Assembly: GCA_050290785.1 (NCBI GenBank)
Contig: JBNKIR010000051.1
Span: 26,337 to 90,336 of the forward strand
Direction: 5' to 3'
DNA length: 64,000 nt
Origin: JAAGZL01 sp050290785
GTDB taxonomy: Bacteria > Pseudomonadota > Gammaproteobacteria > Chromatiales > Chromatiaceae
The notes beneath the pieces are model-generated. The model was not told where the DNA came from and searched no databases. It was given only the letters and a program-made list of their open reading frames with translations. Of the stretch, positions 63,896 through 64,000 are shown in pieces (positions within the stretch are counted from its first letter, which is position 1; each line of letters begins with the position of its first letter). Position numbers and translations under genes: made by a program.

Positions 63896-64000
63896 TTCTT
63901 AGCGCTTGTATTTTTTTCGAAGGGTTCAACTTTATTCTGTTCTTCCACTCACCCTTCTGAAGAAAAGGGCTGTATTTTGAGATCCATGGTTCAGCACTGG
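63873..64000 (-). CDS. C-terminal end of a gene entering from the right edge
   Basis: A minus-strand frame is open from the window edge to a TGA at 63873-63875: 41 residues ending NPSKKIQALRIVDVTEL, rich in lysine. A GGGGACA hairpin follows directly after the stop. It overlaps the previous short ORF in another frame, so at most one of the two is real. The family is not recognisable from this fragment. Confidence 0.35.
   Translation of the reverse strand, partial: SAEPWISKYSPFLQKGEWKNRIKLNPSKKIQALRIVDVTEL

Overview
The window is a chromosomal segment of a gammaproteobacterium. The evidence is the trmD-rplS order, EF-P with its EpmA/EpmB lysylation enzymes, NadA with an NrtR-type regulator, an RpfC-like hybrid kinase, a FimX-like protein and an SSS-family sensor kinase with a sigma-54 response regulator. 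The gene mix (Acs, SSS symporter, Na/Pi transporter, PPK2, TRAP permease, conserved small membrane proteins) would suit a free-living or symbiotic sulfur-oxidising lineage near Chromatiales, but nothing here fixes the species. There are no rRNA or tRNA genes and no complete insertion sequences.

Layout. 0-9 kb: end of trmD, rplS with a strongly structured downstream region, sbcB, small hypotheticals, two CNNM/CorC-type membrane proteins, a universal stress protein coupled to a Na/Pi cotransporter. 9-24 kb: AEC transporter, RpfC-like kinase, a photolyase-like radical SAM protein, WD40 lipoprotein, nrtR-nadA, HDOD protein, 5'-nucleotidase, and a FimX-like/PilZ-like pair for c-di-GMP sensing. 24-28 kb: divergent epmB / efp-epmA, CoA-binding protein, ppk2. 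28-46 kb: TRAP permease, NYN nuclease with a cold-shock-like tail, then an acetate-type module: acs, DUF294 protein, SSS symporter with a near-consensus sigma-54 promoter, beta-helix secreted protein, NtrC-type regulator and SSS-histidine kinase. 46-52 kb: K+ channel, radical SAM protein, CBS and glutaredoxin proteins, O-acetylhomoserine sulfhydrylase.

52-58 kb is an accessory, repeat-rich stretch: lipoproteins, a PEP-CTERM protein, a possible RiPP locus (85-aa candidate precursor, HExxH-family peptide hydroxylase-like enzyme, lipoprotein), several families of short palindromic repeats, and a nucleotidyltransferase-HEPN fusion with a small partner. 58.2-63.5 kb is a complete type II-C CRISPR-Cas system: a tracrRNA divergent from cas9, then cas9-cas1-cas2 and an array of 11 repeats and 10 spacers. 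Every repeat carries a plausible sigma-70 promoter pointing back toward the cas genes, and the terminal repeat is degenerate and abuts a GGGGACA palindrome.

The most promising leads are the HExxH/precursor locus at 54.3-56.5 kb and the minimal promoter-in-repeat organisation of the II-C CRISPR.
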